DNA of 19,220 bases from an uncultured Eubacterium sp. (GTDB lineage: Bacteria; Bacillota; Clostridia; Lachnospirales; Lachnospiraceae). Positions within the stretch are counted from its first letter, which is position 1. Each line of letters opens with the position of its first letter. The notes beneath the pieces are model-generated. The model searched no databases and was not told the origin of the DNA. It saw nothing but the letters and a program-made list of their open reading frames with translations. A program made the position numbers and the translations under genes. Location of the stretch: assembly GCA_910580075.1 (NCBI GenBank), contig CAJTVR010000044.1, forward strand, positions 19,947 to 39,166, read 5' to 3'. Below, one piece after another: positions 1-7,918 of this stretch.

Positions 1-364
1 CAGAGTCGGATGGTTTGACTGTGTGGCCAGCAAATTTGGCTGCCGCATGCAGGGAACGACAGAAACAGCGTTTACAGTCATAGACGTGCTTGGATATCTG
101 GATGAAATTCCGGTCTGCGTCGGATATGAAATTGACGGAGAAGTGACGACAGAATTTCCGGCAACACCTTTGCTGAAAAAAGCGAAACCGGTGTGGAAAG
201 TACTTCCAGGATGGAAATGTGATATTACCGGTATTAAAAACTATGAAGAACTGCCGGAAAACTGCCGCAGATATATCGAATTCATTGAATCGCAGATTGA
301 GCATCCGATTACGATGGTTTCAAATGGCCCGTCCCGGTCGGATATTATTTACCGGAACAGGTAA
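1..364 (+). CDS. purA: Adenylosuccinate synthetase, C-terminal part (5' truncated by window)
   Basis: Catalyses GTP-dependent ligation of aspartate to IMP, the first committed step from IMP to AMP, in the cytosol. Only about the last 120 residues are present; the first full codon is at position 2 and the stop is TAA at 362-364. The visible protein has family landmarks in order: RVGWFDCVASK near the start (the usual R-x-GW-F/L-D segment), TVIDVLGYLDEIPVCVGYE (usual LTKLDVL..LDEIKICVAYE), LPGW followed by DITG, then ENCRRYIEFIE and ITMVSNGPSRSDII (usual P-I/V-x-x-VS-x-GP-x-R at the extreme C-terminus). No decay is seen. The next gene starts about 90 bp downstream on the same strand; no strong terminator lies between them, so cotranscription is possible. 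Confidence 0.95.
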   Translation, partial: RVGWFDCVASKFGCRMQGTTETAFTVIDVLGYLDEIPVCVGYEIDGEVTTEFPATPLLKKAKPVWKVLPGWKCDITGIKNYEELPENCRRYIEFIESQIEHPITMVSNGPSRSDIIYRNR

Positions 365-453
365 GGGCTGAAAAAGCAGACTGCCCGTTAAGCAGTTTTT
401 GTAACGCGCAGGTTTTGGATGAATGATGCAGAGATTGTGAAAAGGATTGGATG

Positions 454-1065
454 ATGGTAAAAAATATTATATTAGACGTAGGAATGGTACTGGTTGATTT
501 CTGCTGGGAAAAGCTGATGCGGGAGCTCGGACTGGAAGGAGAAGTATTTGAAGCCGTGGCAGATGCTACAGTGCGTACTCCGGACTGGAATGAGTATGAC
601 AGGAGCGCAGTCAGTGATGAAGAACTGCTGGCCATTTTCAAAAAAAAGGCTCCAGGCTATGAAGCGCAGATACAGCTGTTCTGGGATCATATGTCAGGCA
701 TGATTTCGCAGTATCCGTATGCAAAACCATGGATTGCTTCTATGAAAGAACAGGGGCTCCATGTATATATATTATCGAATTATGCCAAAAGGACATATGA
801 ACTGACAAAATCAGAGGGGCTGGATTTTCTGCCGTTAACAGACGGTGCCGTTTTCTCCTTTGAAACCGGGTATATAAAACCTGAAAAGGAAATCTATCAC
901 TTTATAATGGATAAATATAATCTGAATGCGAAAGAATGCGTCTTTTTAGACGACAATGCCGCAAATCTTGTGTATCCGCAGCAAATCGGCTGGAAAACGG
1001 TCTTATTCCAGTCACATGCGAAAGCACAGGAAGAGCTGGATGCATTGCTGCAGCACTCCTTTTGA
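454..1065 (+). CDS. HAD-superfamily phosphatase, YihX-like (subfamily IA)
   Basis: A 203-residue cytosolic HAD hydrolase, probably a sugar-phosphate or small-metabolite phosphatase. Motif I is IILDVGMVLVDF near residue 8: the nucleophile Asp is present, but the usual second Asp two residues later is Gly. This is the DxGxV form typical of YihX-like alpha-D-glucose-1-phosphatases (DLGNVIVD). Motif II is ILSNYA, motif III is the Lys in GYIKPEKEIY, and motif IV is VFLDDNAANL with the acidic pair. Two ATGs lie in tandem at 451 and 454; AAAGGA at 441-446 is 7 bases from the second and only 4 from the first, so 454 is preferred. Length fits the family. The substrate cannot be read from sequence. A strong terminator follows directly. 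Confidence 0.85.
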   Translation: MVKNIILDVGMVLVDFCWEKLMRELGLEGEVFEAVADATVRTPDWNEYDRSAVSDEELLAIFKKKAPGYEAQIQLFWDHMSGMISQYPYAKPWIASMKEQGLHVYILSNYAKRTYELTKSEGLDFLPLTDGAVFSFETGYIKPEKEIYHFIMDKYNLNAKECVFLDDNAANLVYPQQIGWKTVLFQSHAKAQEELDALLQHSF

Positions 1066-1076
1066 ATACAAGATAC

Positions 1077-1121
1077 AAAAGAACCGCTGGCGGAACCTGA
1101 CAGGTGCCGGCGGTTCTTTTT
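1077..1121 (+). terminator. Rho-independent terminator after the HAD gene
   Basis: A 15-bp stem (AAAAGAACCGCTGGC pairing with GCCGGCGGTTCTTTT, one G-U pair) closes a 14-base loop and ends in a T run. It starts 12 bases after the HAD stop codon. The A-run on the other side could make it work in both directions. Confidence 0.93.
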
Positions 1122-1246
1122 GTCTTCACAAAAAATACACAGACAAAACGCGGATCGGACACAATTTTTTATTACATTAAATAGTGATGAAAGGGAAATA
1201 TTAGAAGCGGCGGTTCTTTGAAAAATGAACTGCTGCCGGAATGATT

Positions 1247-1258
1247 GGAGGAGAGAAT
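1247..1258 (+). promoter_or_regulatory. Ribosome binding site that fixes a GTG start
   Basis: GGAGGAGA at 1247-1254 is 6-7 bases before an in-frame GTG at 1259. An upstream in-frame ATG at 1241 has no Shine-Dalgarno sequence and would place this strong site inside the coding region. GTG 1259 is therefore the likely start of the ABC ATPase. Confidence 0.8.
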
Positions 1259-2449
1259 GTGATTGAAATCAGCCATCTCACGAAGAAATATGGAGACCAT
1301 GTGGCAGTGGATGACCTGACACTGAACATTGAACCAGGCAGAATTTATGGATTTCTCGGGCCGAACGGTGCTGGAAAATCTACAACGATGAACATGATTA
1401 CCGGGTATATAGCGGCTACGCAGGGAACGGTAAAAGTCAACGGATATGATATCCTAAAGCAGCCTGAAGAAGCCAGAAAATGCATCGGTTATCTGCCTGA
1501 GATGCCGCCATTATATATGGATATGACAGTATATGAATATCTGAAATTTGCAGCAGATTTGAAAAGACTCCCAAAAGATAAAAAGCGTCAGTATATCGAA
1601 GAGTCCATGGAGATGACGAAAATTACTGATATAAAAAACCGTCTGATACGCAATCTGTCCAAAGGCTACCGCCAGAGAACTGGATTTGCCCAGGCGGTTT
1701 TAGGTTATCCGCAGATCATGATCCTGGATGAGCCGACGGCGGGCTTAGACCCGAAACAGATGATAGAAATCAGGGAACTGATCAAAAGTCTGGGAAAACG
1801 GCATACTGTCATTCTCAGTTCCCATATTTTAACAGAGATTAAGGAAGTGTGCGAACATATTTTTATCATTTCCAAAGGACGGCTGGCTGCCAGCGATACA
1901 ACGCAGCATCTGATTAACCGGACATCGGAATATCAGGAAATACAGATGCTGTTAAAGGGCAGTGAGCAGGCCGTTTTGGATGCCCTGAAGGAAATGGAAG
2001 GACTGGCAGAATGTTCTCTGATGCCAGGCAGTGAAGAAGGACTTACACAGGCGGTATTGAAAGGAAGCAGGGGAACAGATATCAGGGAACGGGTATTTTA
2101 TGCTTTTGCATCAGCCGGTATCCCGATACTGGAAATGACAGCCGGGCATAAATCGTTAGAGCAGGTATTCCTGGAACTGACTCAGACTTCAGATGAAAAG
2201 ACAGAAAAGCAGGAAGAAGGATCTGATACCGCATCCGGCACATCAGACGGGGAAAAGGATACAGAAAAACAGGTGCTGGAGGCAGAGACGGAATCCCTGA
2301 CAGAGAATGCTGCAAAAACAGATCCTGCAGTATCAGAAATGGAGACAGAGCGAAGAACTGGAACGAAGAATGAACAGACACCAGAAACTGCTGACAGCGC
2401 AGATACCGGAAAGAAAGCTGTAAATACAAAGACACAGGAGGCAGACTAG
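1259..2449 (+). CDS. ABC transporter ATP-binding protein, GldA/CcmA-like, with acidic C-terminal tail
   Basis: A 396-residue cytosolic ATPase that would energise the permease encoded next. Walker A is GPNGAGKST at about residues 34-42; the signature is the degenerate NLSKGYRQR, common in ABC-2 exporters; Walker B with D-loop is IMILDEPTAGLDP; the switch His is in LSSHIL. These place it with ATPases of ABC-2 and Gld-type systems. The conserved part, including a regulatory C-terminal domain, ends around residue 305. The last ~85 residues are a low-complexity tail rich in Glu, Thr, Asp and Lys with no recognisable domain. The stop is one base before the ATG of the permease gene, so the genes are translationally coupled. 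The cargo is unknown. Confidence 0.9.
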   Translation: MIEISHLTKKYGDHVAVDDLTLNIEPGRIYGFLGPNGAGKSTTMNMITGYIAATQGTVKVNGYDILKQPEEARKCIGYLPEMPPLYMDMTVYEYLKFAADLKRLPKDKKRQYIEESMEMTKITDIKNRLIRNLSKGYRQRTGFAQAVLGYPQIMILDEPTAGLDPKQMIEIRELIKSLGKRHTVILSSHILTEIKEVCEHIFIISKGRLAASDTTQHLINRTSEYQEIQMLLKGSEQAVLDALKEMEGLAECSLMPGSEEGLTQAVLKGSRGTDIRERVFYAFASAGIPILEMTAGHKSLEQVFLELTQTSDEKTEKQEEGSDTASGTSDGEKDTEKQVLEAETESLTENAAKTDPAVSEMETERRTGTKNEQTPETADSADTGKKAVNTKTQEAD

Positions 2450-2450
2450 A

Positions 2451-4565
2451 ATGAGAGCAATATTTAAACGGGAATTCAGGGCGTGTTTTCAGTCAGTTAT
2501 TGGCTGGCTGTTTCTGGCTGCTACGCTGGCATTTTATTTTCTGTATTTTTATGTATACAATCTTTCCTATGGCTATCCGCCGATTACCTATGCATTAAAT
2601 GCGATTTCATTTTTATTTCTGATTACTGTGCCGGTTCTTACTATGCGTATATTTGCAGAAGAGCGCCATACCAAAACAGACCAGCTGATTCTGACGGCTC
2701 CTGTCAGCATTGGAAAGATTGTGGCTGGCAAGTATCTGGCACTGGCAGCTGTATTTAGCATTGCGACGGCAGTCATCGGGCTGTCGCCTCTGCTGCTCGG
2801 ATGTTTCGGGACAGTTCCTTATGGGGAAAATTATGCTGCTCTGCTGGGATTCTGGATGTATGGGCTGGCCAGCATAGCAATCGGAACATTTGTCTCGTCG
2901 CTGACGGAAAGCCAGGTGATATCGGCAGTCCTGACGTTTGTATTTTTGTTTTTAGGATATATGATGGACGGCATTACCCAGGTGATTTCATCTGGAGGGA
3001 ACCTTTTGACAAAGGTTTTAAACTGCTATAACCTTACATCCGGCATGGAGCGTCTTTTGAGCGGACAGCTGGACCTGACGGCGCTGGTATATTATATCAG
3101 CCTGACGCTGCTGTTTTTGTTTCTGACAACACAGTCGATTCAAAAGCGCAGATGGTCGGTCAGTGTGAAAAAGATCGGGCTTGGAATTTTCAACGCAGGA
3201 TTTTCAGCAGCAGCCGTTGCCGCAGTAGTTATACTGAATCTTGTAGCCGATACCCTGCCGGATACGGTGACAAATTTTGACCTGACCAACGAAAAACTGT
3301 ATTCTGTTACAGACGAGACAAAGAATATTTTGTCTGCTCTGGATAAAGAGGTAGATTTGTATGTGCTTGCTAATGAATCTTCACAGGATGAGCAGTTTGC
3401 CTCAACGCTGAAAATGTACGGGGAACTGTCTGATAAGATACAGTTAACCTATGTGGACCCGGCTGTATCACCGAATTTTTACCAGAAATATACCCAGGAT
3501 CAGATTCAGGCAAACAGTGTGATTGCAGTATGCGGGGAACGCTCAAAAATCGTAAATTACAGCGATGTTTATGAAACACAGATTGATTATCAGACATATT
3601 CTTCCCAGACGACCGGATATGACGGAGAAGGACAGCTTACAAGCGCGATTCAGTATGTGACAAATGATGAAATGAAGACCGTATATGAAATCACAGGACA
3701 CGGAGAAAGCCCGGTGAGCGGCAGCTTCAAAGAAGCTATTGAGAAAATGAACCTGACGCTTACATCCGTAAATCTGCTGGAATTAGAAGCTCTGCCAAAG
3801 GATTGTGAGGCAGTGATTATCCAGGGACCGGAATCGGATTTTTCGAAAGATGATGCGAAGAAAATTAAGGACTATCTGGCTGACGGAGGTAAAGTGCTGA
3901 TTTCGGCACAGTATACAGCACAGCCTATGGATAACTTTAAAAGTATCTTAGAGGCTTACGGACTGGAGTTAGAGGAAGGAATGATTGCTGAGACAAATCA
4001 GGGAAACTTTTTACAAAACCCGTTCTATCTGCTGCCGGATATTTCCTATGATGCAATTACCGCAGATGTTTCAGATGAATATGTATTTCTTCCATATGCC
4101 CAGGGGATTGCTTACCCGCAGGAAGCACAGGATGATACAGTTACTTATACACCGCTGCTTACAACATCGGATGAGGCTGTACTAAAAAAGGATGTCCAGA
4201 ATATGATGAGCTATGAAAAAGAAGACGGAGATCTGGAAGGTCCGTTTACAGTCGGAATATCCGTGACAGATACTAAGAGCCAGGCACAGCTGATTGTATA
4301 TACAGCGCCGGAAATGTTTACTGACAGCGCAGACCAGTATGTGCCAGGAAATAATACAGCGTTGTTTGCAGCTTCAATCAGAAGCCTGGCAGGAGAAGAG
4401 AAAGCATCCAGCCTGATTGTGATACCAGTAAAACAGTATGAACTGCAGAGGCTTACGATTGCTCAGGGGACGGTACTGTCTGTCGGATTTTTAACGACAG
4501 TCGCAGCTCCGCTGCTGCTTGCGGTACTTGGAATTATAATCTGGCTGAAAAGAAGAAAAGCATAG
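2451..4565 (+). CDS. ABC-2 permease fused to a GldG-like extracytoplasmic domain
   Basis: A 704-residue membrane protein. Residues ~1-235 look like an ABC-2 permease with about six hydrophobic segments and the family region IFAEERHTKTDQLILTAPV after the second segment. A further membrane segment at about 240-265 leads to a ~400-residue outer domain beginning NFDLTNEKLYSVTDETKNIL, the usual opening of GldG-like proteins. Within it EITGHGESPV and ADGGKVLISAQY resemble the family's ThuA/GATase-like fold. A last membrane helix near 670-698 ends in a positive KRRKA tail. In Bacteroidota GldF and GldG are separate; the fused form is common in Firmicutes. AGGAG at 2436-2440 serves the ATG at 2451. 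The transported substrate is unknown. Confidence 0.88.
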   Translation: MRAIFKREFRACFQSVIGWLFLAATLAFYFLYFYVYNLSYGYPPITYALNAISFLFLITVPVLTMRIFAEERHTKTDQLILTAPVSIGKIVAGKYLALAAVFSIATAVIGLSPLLLGCFGTVPYGENYAALLGFWMYGLASIAIGTFVSSLTESQVISAVLTFVFLFLGYMMDGITQVISSGGNLLTKVLNCYNLTSGMERLLSGQLDLTALVYYISLTLLFLFLTTQSIQKRRWSVSVKKIGLGIFNAGFSAAAVAAVVILNLVADTLPDTVTNFDLTNEKLYSVTDETKNILSALDKEVDLYVLANESSQDEQFASTLKMYGELSDKIQLTYVDPAVSPNFYQKYTQDQIQANSVIAVCGERSKIVNYSDVYETQIDYQTYSSQTTGYDGEGQLTSAIQYVTNDEMKTVYEITGHGESPVSGSFKEAIEKMNLTLTSVNLLELEALPKDCEAVIIQGPESDFSKDDAKKIKDYLADGGKVLISAQYTAQPMDNFKSILEAYGLELEEGMIAETNQGNFLQNPFYLLPDISYDAITADVSDEYVFLPYAQGIAYPQEAQDDTVTYTPLLTTSDEAVLKKDVQNMMSYEKEDGDLEGPFTVGISVTDTKSQAQLIVYTAPEMFTDSADQYVPGNNTALFAASIRSLAGEEKASSLIVIPVKQYELQRLTIAQGTVLSVGFLTTVAAPLLLAVLGIIIWLKRRKA

Positions 4566-4645
4566 AGGGGCCAGAGGGATTTTTGCTGACCGGACGCCAG
4601 GCATAAAAAGTATATAAAAATTAAAAAGTGTAGGAGGAGATTTGT

Positions 4646-5230
4646 ATGCAGAAAAAACAAATTATTCAGTTTTCGATTCTGCTTGTACTGATACTGGCTC
4701 TTGCCGGCGCATATGCCGCAATCCGTTCTTACAACAGCAGACAGGCGAAGAGAGAGGAACAGCAGAAAGCTGATGCACAGATTACGCTCACAGCTTTTCA
4801 GCCGGAAAGCGTAACGTCGCTCAGTTATGATTATGATGGTACACAGTATACGTTTTCTAAAGAAGCCGGAGAGTGGAAAGAAACCGGGGACGGAGAAATT
4901 ACACTGGATCAGGAAAAATTTGAAGAGTTCATCAAAGACGCTGGCACACTTACAGCAGCACGGGAATTAGAGCCGGATGATGAGGAAGATTATGGATTTG
5001 ATAAGCCGCTTCGAACAGTATCTGTTACGACAGAAAACGGGACTTCTTCACTGGTGTTTGGCATGAAAAATGAAATGCTTGGGCAGTATTATTTAAAGAC
5101 GACTGAAAGCAGCAGAATTTATCTTGTGGAAGAGCAGACATATTCGCTGTTCAATAAAACAGCAGAGGATTTTGCAGCAGAAGAAGAGGAAGAATCTGAG
5201 ACAGATACGGATGCAGAGCAGGAAGAGTAG
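4646..5230 (+). CDS. DUF4340 domain protein, short single-domain form
   Basis: A 194-residue membrane-anchored protein with one N-terminal hydrophobic helix (about residues 8-28) and the rest outside. DUF4340 features are SVTSLSYDYDGTQYTFSKEAGEWKETGDGEI, a predicted lipocalin-like beta-rich stretch, then RTVSVTTENGTSSLVFGMKN and GQYYLKTTESSRIYLV. Family members are often 300-500 residues with repeats; this one has a single unit and ends in a very acidic tail (many Glu). DUF4340 genes regularly follow the ATPase and permease-GldG pair, so it is probably a third component of that exporter. AGGAGG at 4632-4637 is 8 bases from the ATG. The 80-bp gap after the permease gene has no clear terminator, so it likely belongs to the same operon. 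Confidence 0.85.
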   Translation: MQKKQIIQFSILLVLILALAGAYAAIRSYNSRQAKREEQQKADAQITLTAFQPESVTSLSYDYDGTQYTFSKEAGEWKETGDGEITLDQEKFEEFIKDAGTLTAARELEPDDEEDYGFDKPLRTVSVTTENGTSSLVFGMKNEMLGQYYLKTTESSRIYLVEEQTYSLFNKTAEDFAAEEEEESETDTDAEQEE

Positions 5231-5299
5231 CTATTTTTCAAACACGCTCCAGATTATATTTATATATCTGAATGAAAAATCAGTAACGGCTTTGCTGTT
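5231..5299. other. Spacer after the ABC operon
   Basis: AT-rich DNA. It contains only a weak short palindrome at about 5251-5272 that might terminate the operon; no U-tract terminator is evident. Confidence 0.4.
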
Positions 5300-5470
5300 T
5301 CATTTCACGGCCCGCCGCACCGCGCTTTCGTCAACGTCCTCGGCCAATGCCGCCTCGGAATAGCTCTTGCCGAGAATGACGCAGGCATCTACACGGCGGC
5401 CCTGGGCCAGGGGCAGGCTGTTCAGCGCGTTCCACAGACGGCAGAACCGCTCCTTGAGCTCCAGAACCTT
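5300..5470 (-). pseudogene. Remnant of a sigma-70-family factor, region 4
   Basis: On the minus strand a ~57-residue stretch reads as region 4 of a small sigma factor of the type carried by clostridial conjugative elements. It begins LKERFCRLWNALNSLP, continues AQGRRVDACVILGKSYSEAA and ends with the recognition helix VDESAVRRAVK, then a stop. Family proteins have an N-terminal region 2 or linker and continue past this helix (roughly ESAVRRSVERGLK). Here both sides are lost. No start signal is seen; upstream residues are unrelated hydrophobic translation. This is a fragment left by an earlier element, not a working gene. Confidence 0.65.
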
Positions 5471-5567
5471 AAGAGAACGGCAGGAAAATATGCAGATATG
5501 GAGAAAGCAAAATAAAATCATTCTGTAATGGAACAAAACAGGATACCGCCCCGGTCAGGAACGCGAT

Positions 5568-5585
5568 ATCTGGACACGCAATATG
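5568..5585. repeat. 18-bp direct repeat, left copy
   Basis: ATCTGGACACGCAATATG is identical to 7876-7893, in the same orientation. Flanking bases differ on both sides of each copy. The pair brackets about 2.3 kb containing the antitoxin, Panacea and ISL3 remnants. Confidence 0.85.
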
Positions 5586-5641
5586 GCTTGCATATCACAA
5601 TTTGATACAATGTCCCCAAGCATGAGTTTGGGTGCAAATTT

Positions 5642-6015
5642 ATGGCAAACACATCATTACTTAGGTACGGACTTCGGTAGAGGATAAGGTGAAGGTATCC
5701 GCGATACTGGAAAAGCTGGGGACGAATCTGTCAGCGGTTGTAAATATGCTCATCAAGCAGATCATTACCACGGAAGGGATTCCGTTTGAGGTAAAAATGG
5801 GTCGCCTCGTATTTTCAGCGGAAGAAGCGGTAAACGTAGTGAGGACGACAATGGCATTTGAAGACATGGATTTGACGGAAGAGGATGTTCGGATGCTGTA
5901 CGCTTATAAGAAGGGGGAGGTTTTGGGGGATGACCTGTGCTGGGAAATTCTGGGAGGTGCAAAGCAGCGTATGCCGGATGAGTTATACGGCTGCTCTAAC
6001 TCCAGTGTTCTATAA
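5642..6015 (+). pseudogene. RelB/DinJ-like antitoxin, frameshifted near the start
   Basis: ATG at 5642 gives MANTSLL, the usual opening of RelB/DinJ antitoxins. The reading frame must then shift near 5663 to continue VRTSVEDKVKVSAILEKLG and on through NLSAVVNMLIKQII and EGIPFEV, the ribbon-helix-helix signature. A single lost base would explain this. The remaining ~65 residues (AFEDMDLTEEDVRMLYAYKKGEVLGDD) resemble the short C-terminal 'TEED...GE..GD' helix of several antitoxins. No good Shine-Dalgarno precedes ATG 5642, and no RelE-like toxin gene follows. A shorter protein from GTG 5689 would lack half of the DNA-binding ribbon. I read it as an orphaned, inactivated antitoxin; the family call is fairly sure, the inactivation less so. 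Confidence 0.65.
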
Positions 6016-6196
6016 AGTCATAGTTTTTTCCGGGCAGGATTAAGAGATTTTTGGTAAATCGCAAATATTTTATTTATTTTGTTGCAAGGCCTTGCAAGAA
6101 ATATAGTGTTTAAGGCACTAAAAAATGGTGTAATTGTCAATGAAATGTGATATAACGTACAAATATTTATTTTTGGGTACTTGTATTTACAATATA

Positions 6197-6205
6197 TGCT
6201 ATAAT
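6197..6205 (+). promoter_or_regulatory. Extended -10 promoter for the Panacea-like gene
   Basis: TGCTATAAT is an exact extended -10 (TGN plus TATAAT), 44 bases before the ATG at 6249. No good -35 is present, as is usual for extended -10 promoters. GAGG at 6238-6241 is the likely ribosome binding site. Confidence 0.6.
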
Positions 6206-6248
6206 AATTGCAGGTAGTTGTGAGCATACTAAAAAAAGAGGTTTTGAT

Positions 6249-6718
6249 ATGGAGAATTTGATGAATGTTGCATCATACATCTATAACCGTTATTTTGATA
6301 CAAAGGGTGAAAAAATTGATGAATGAAGCTTCATAAAATGCTTTATTTTGCACAAAGAGAATCATTTATCCAAAAGGATGAGCCTCTTTTTGCAGAAATA
6401 TTTTATGGCTGGAAGTATGGGCCTATCTTAAAGGAGATAAGAATCGCATATCGCGATGATACATTTTATTCTTATACTGATAAGGGATTTGTTTCTCGTA
6501 TAAAAGATATTATGGATAAGGTGTTTGAAGAATATGCAAATAAAGATTCATGGAGTTTAAGCAGATTAACACATGGCGAAATTGCATGGAAAAATTCACG
6601 CAAAGGAGTTTCGGATGGAGCTAATAGTGATTTTCCTATAGATGTAGAAGATATAAGGAAGGATGCTGAACGTGTACGGAATAGGCGTGAAAGACTCATA
6701 AAGCTTGGATTAGTGTAG
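6249..6718 (+). pseudogene. Panacea (DUF4065/SocA-like) antitoxin-type protein, frameshifted
   Basis: ATG 6249, behind GAGG, encodes MENLMNVASYIYNRYFD and ends TKGEKIDE before a TGA at 6324. The next frame, from ATG 6323, continues MKLHKMLYFAQRESFIQKDE and PLFAEIFYGWKYGPILKEI. Joined, these form a normal DUF4065 protein of ~155 residues (A.YI......I..MKLHKLLYF.Q, then E.F.AW.YGPV). The shift is explained by one missing A (GATGAATGAAG against an expected GATGAAATGAAG). Panacea domains act as antitoxins for many unrelated toxins and usually sit directly beside the toxin gene, as here. The ATGA overlap could allow re-initiation, but a split domain is unlikely to work. Confidence 0.72.
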
Positions 6719-6731
6719 GTGGAAGCAGGTT

Positions 6732-7338
6732 ATGAGAATTACTGATGAGCAAAATGAGATGCTTGATGAATTGATTTGTGAACGTCTTCGGGATAATCCT
6801 AATAGCAGTACATTAATACAAAATTTTGAAAACAAAAGGGGAACGTTGATAGTTGATTATTTAAAGCAGTATGGCTTGAAAGAAGATATTGAAGGCAGTA
6901 CTGCTTTTTACATAGTAAGGAATAAAAATAATGATGTGTTAATGTTCTTCTCACTTAAATGTGGAGAACTCTTTGACCCTTTTGGTTCATTTTTGTACTA
7001 ATGATAATACGAAGGCTGTATGGAAATCATATGAACTGGGTCATTCATTAGGAGAGGTTATTTTTGGGAAAAAAATAGTTCCGAAGTTTTTTGAAGTTCA
7101 AAATATAGTGGGTTGTGAATATGCATTTCTGTTTGCGGCAGATTTGTCCGAAGATAGAACATTAATAAACTACTATGATGTAATATTAAAGTTTGAAATT
7201 GATACTGAAGAGGGAACTAATAAGCCGCTTTATGATTTTACTTGTGCATTTATGTGTCAAAAATTATCTGTAATGAAAGAAAATCAAGAATCGTATTTTA
7301 ATAATTTCAATATTGATGAAGATAATGATATTATTTAA
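6732..7338 (+). pseudogene. Candidate toxin partner, GNAT-like, with internal deletion and frame change
   Basis: Starts at ATG 6732 behind AGGTGG (6717-6722), 13 bases after the Panacea-like gene. The first frame runs to a stop at 6999-7001. It encodes an N-terminal ~83 residues ending NDVLMFFSLKCGELFDP, which resembles the beta2-beta3 turn of GNAT acetyltransferases ('GyysL..G'). The second frame picks up near 6980 with LVHFCTND and ends at 7338. It contains GHSLGEVIFGKKIVPKFFEV, like the acetyl-CoA-binding helix, and GCEYAFLFAADLSEDRTLIN followed by YYDVILKF, like the GNAT C-terminal beta5 and 'FYeklGF'. The segment that should lie between is missing, so the gene lost perhaps 60-80 codons plus frame. 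I infer a dead GNAT-type toxin of a Panacea pair; the GNAT assignment is by pattern only. Confidence 0.55.
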
Positions 7339-7465
7339 ATCATTGGTATAATTTTATTTATTTGCGAAGGAGCAGTTAGCAAAGTGGGGAAAGTGAAAAA
7401 TGTGGCAGTTTCCCGTCTTATATCTGACGGCGGAGTTTTCTCATTGGAACCGGATTTACAAAATG
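7339..7465. other. Non-coding stretch after the toxin remnant
   Basis: No convincing gene. A short open stretch here has no homology I recognise and overlaps the terminator that follows. Confidence 0.4.
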
Positions 7466-7512
7466 AAAAGAACAGCAGGAAAGCCTGTCATGGCTCTCCT
7501 GCTGTTCTTTTT
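7466..7512. terminator. Strong terminator, probably bidirectional
   Basis: A 15-bp perfect stem (AAAAGAACAGCAGGA with TCCTGCTGTTCTTTT) and 16-base loop, with A and T runs on the two sides. It would stop plus-strand transcripts from the toxin remnant and any minus-strand transcript from the ISL3 remnant. Confidence 0.88.
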
Positions 7513-7559
7513 GTACAGTAGGGCGCTGGGTCCATCCCGTCTGCCTTCCGGCTGCGAAA

Positions 7560-7830
7560 GAATGGCAGAATCGTCCGTTAGATGATACCTGTCCGCTGCC
7601 CGTACTCAGTCCGGAAGGATTACATTGATTGCTGATGCATACGCGCTGGCACGGTTCCCTGTCGCAAGTTTAATCTTCTGATGCTTTTTTAAGCATTCTT
7701 TTAATCCTTTTGCTTCCCTGCCTTCTAAAAGTGCTGTAAGATGGTGATCCTTTAAATCATAAATGGCAGCAGCGTAAGTCTGTCCTTTACGTATCGCGGC
7801 ATCATCAATACCGGCTTGCTTTCAAGGCGT
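7560..7830 (-). pseudogene. ISL3-family transposase remnant
   Basis: Minus-strand translation gives GIDDAAIRKGQTYAAAIYDL then HHLTALLEGREAKGLKE, then KLATGNRASAYASAINVILPD, a stop, and VRAADRYHL. This follows the catalytic core of ISL3 transposases (GIDDWA.RKG..Y.T...DL, then V.RD....Y..AI....P....V.DRFHL). The first catalytic Asp pair is visible; the second DDE position reads GN rather than RD. In-frame stops occur before the IDD motif and after ILPD. About 85 of the family's ~400-plus residues remain. No inverted repeats could be assigned. Confidence 0.75.
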
Positions 7831-7875
7831 TTGCAGTAAATGTAAAACGATAGCAGCCAAGAAATATTTGTATCA

Positions 7876-7893
7876 ATCTGGACACGCAATATG
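7876..7893. repeat. 18-bp direct repeat, right copy
   Basis: Second copy of ATCTGGACACGCAATATG (first at 5568-5585). It lies 25 bp past the 3' end of the minus-strand amino acid transporter operon, so the repeat marks the edge between accessory debris and the conserved operon. Confidence 0.85.
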
Positions 7894-7918
7894 ATGTGGC
7901 CGGCAGATCAATAATTAT

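Noticed and set aside
6018..6227. A minus-strand open frame in AT-rich DNA
   Set aside because: Low-complexity translation without start signal, overlapping the promoter of the Panacea-like gene.
7400..7585. A short plus-strand gene
   Set aside because: It runs through a strong terminator and antisense ISL3 remnant; no recognised product.
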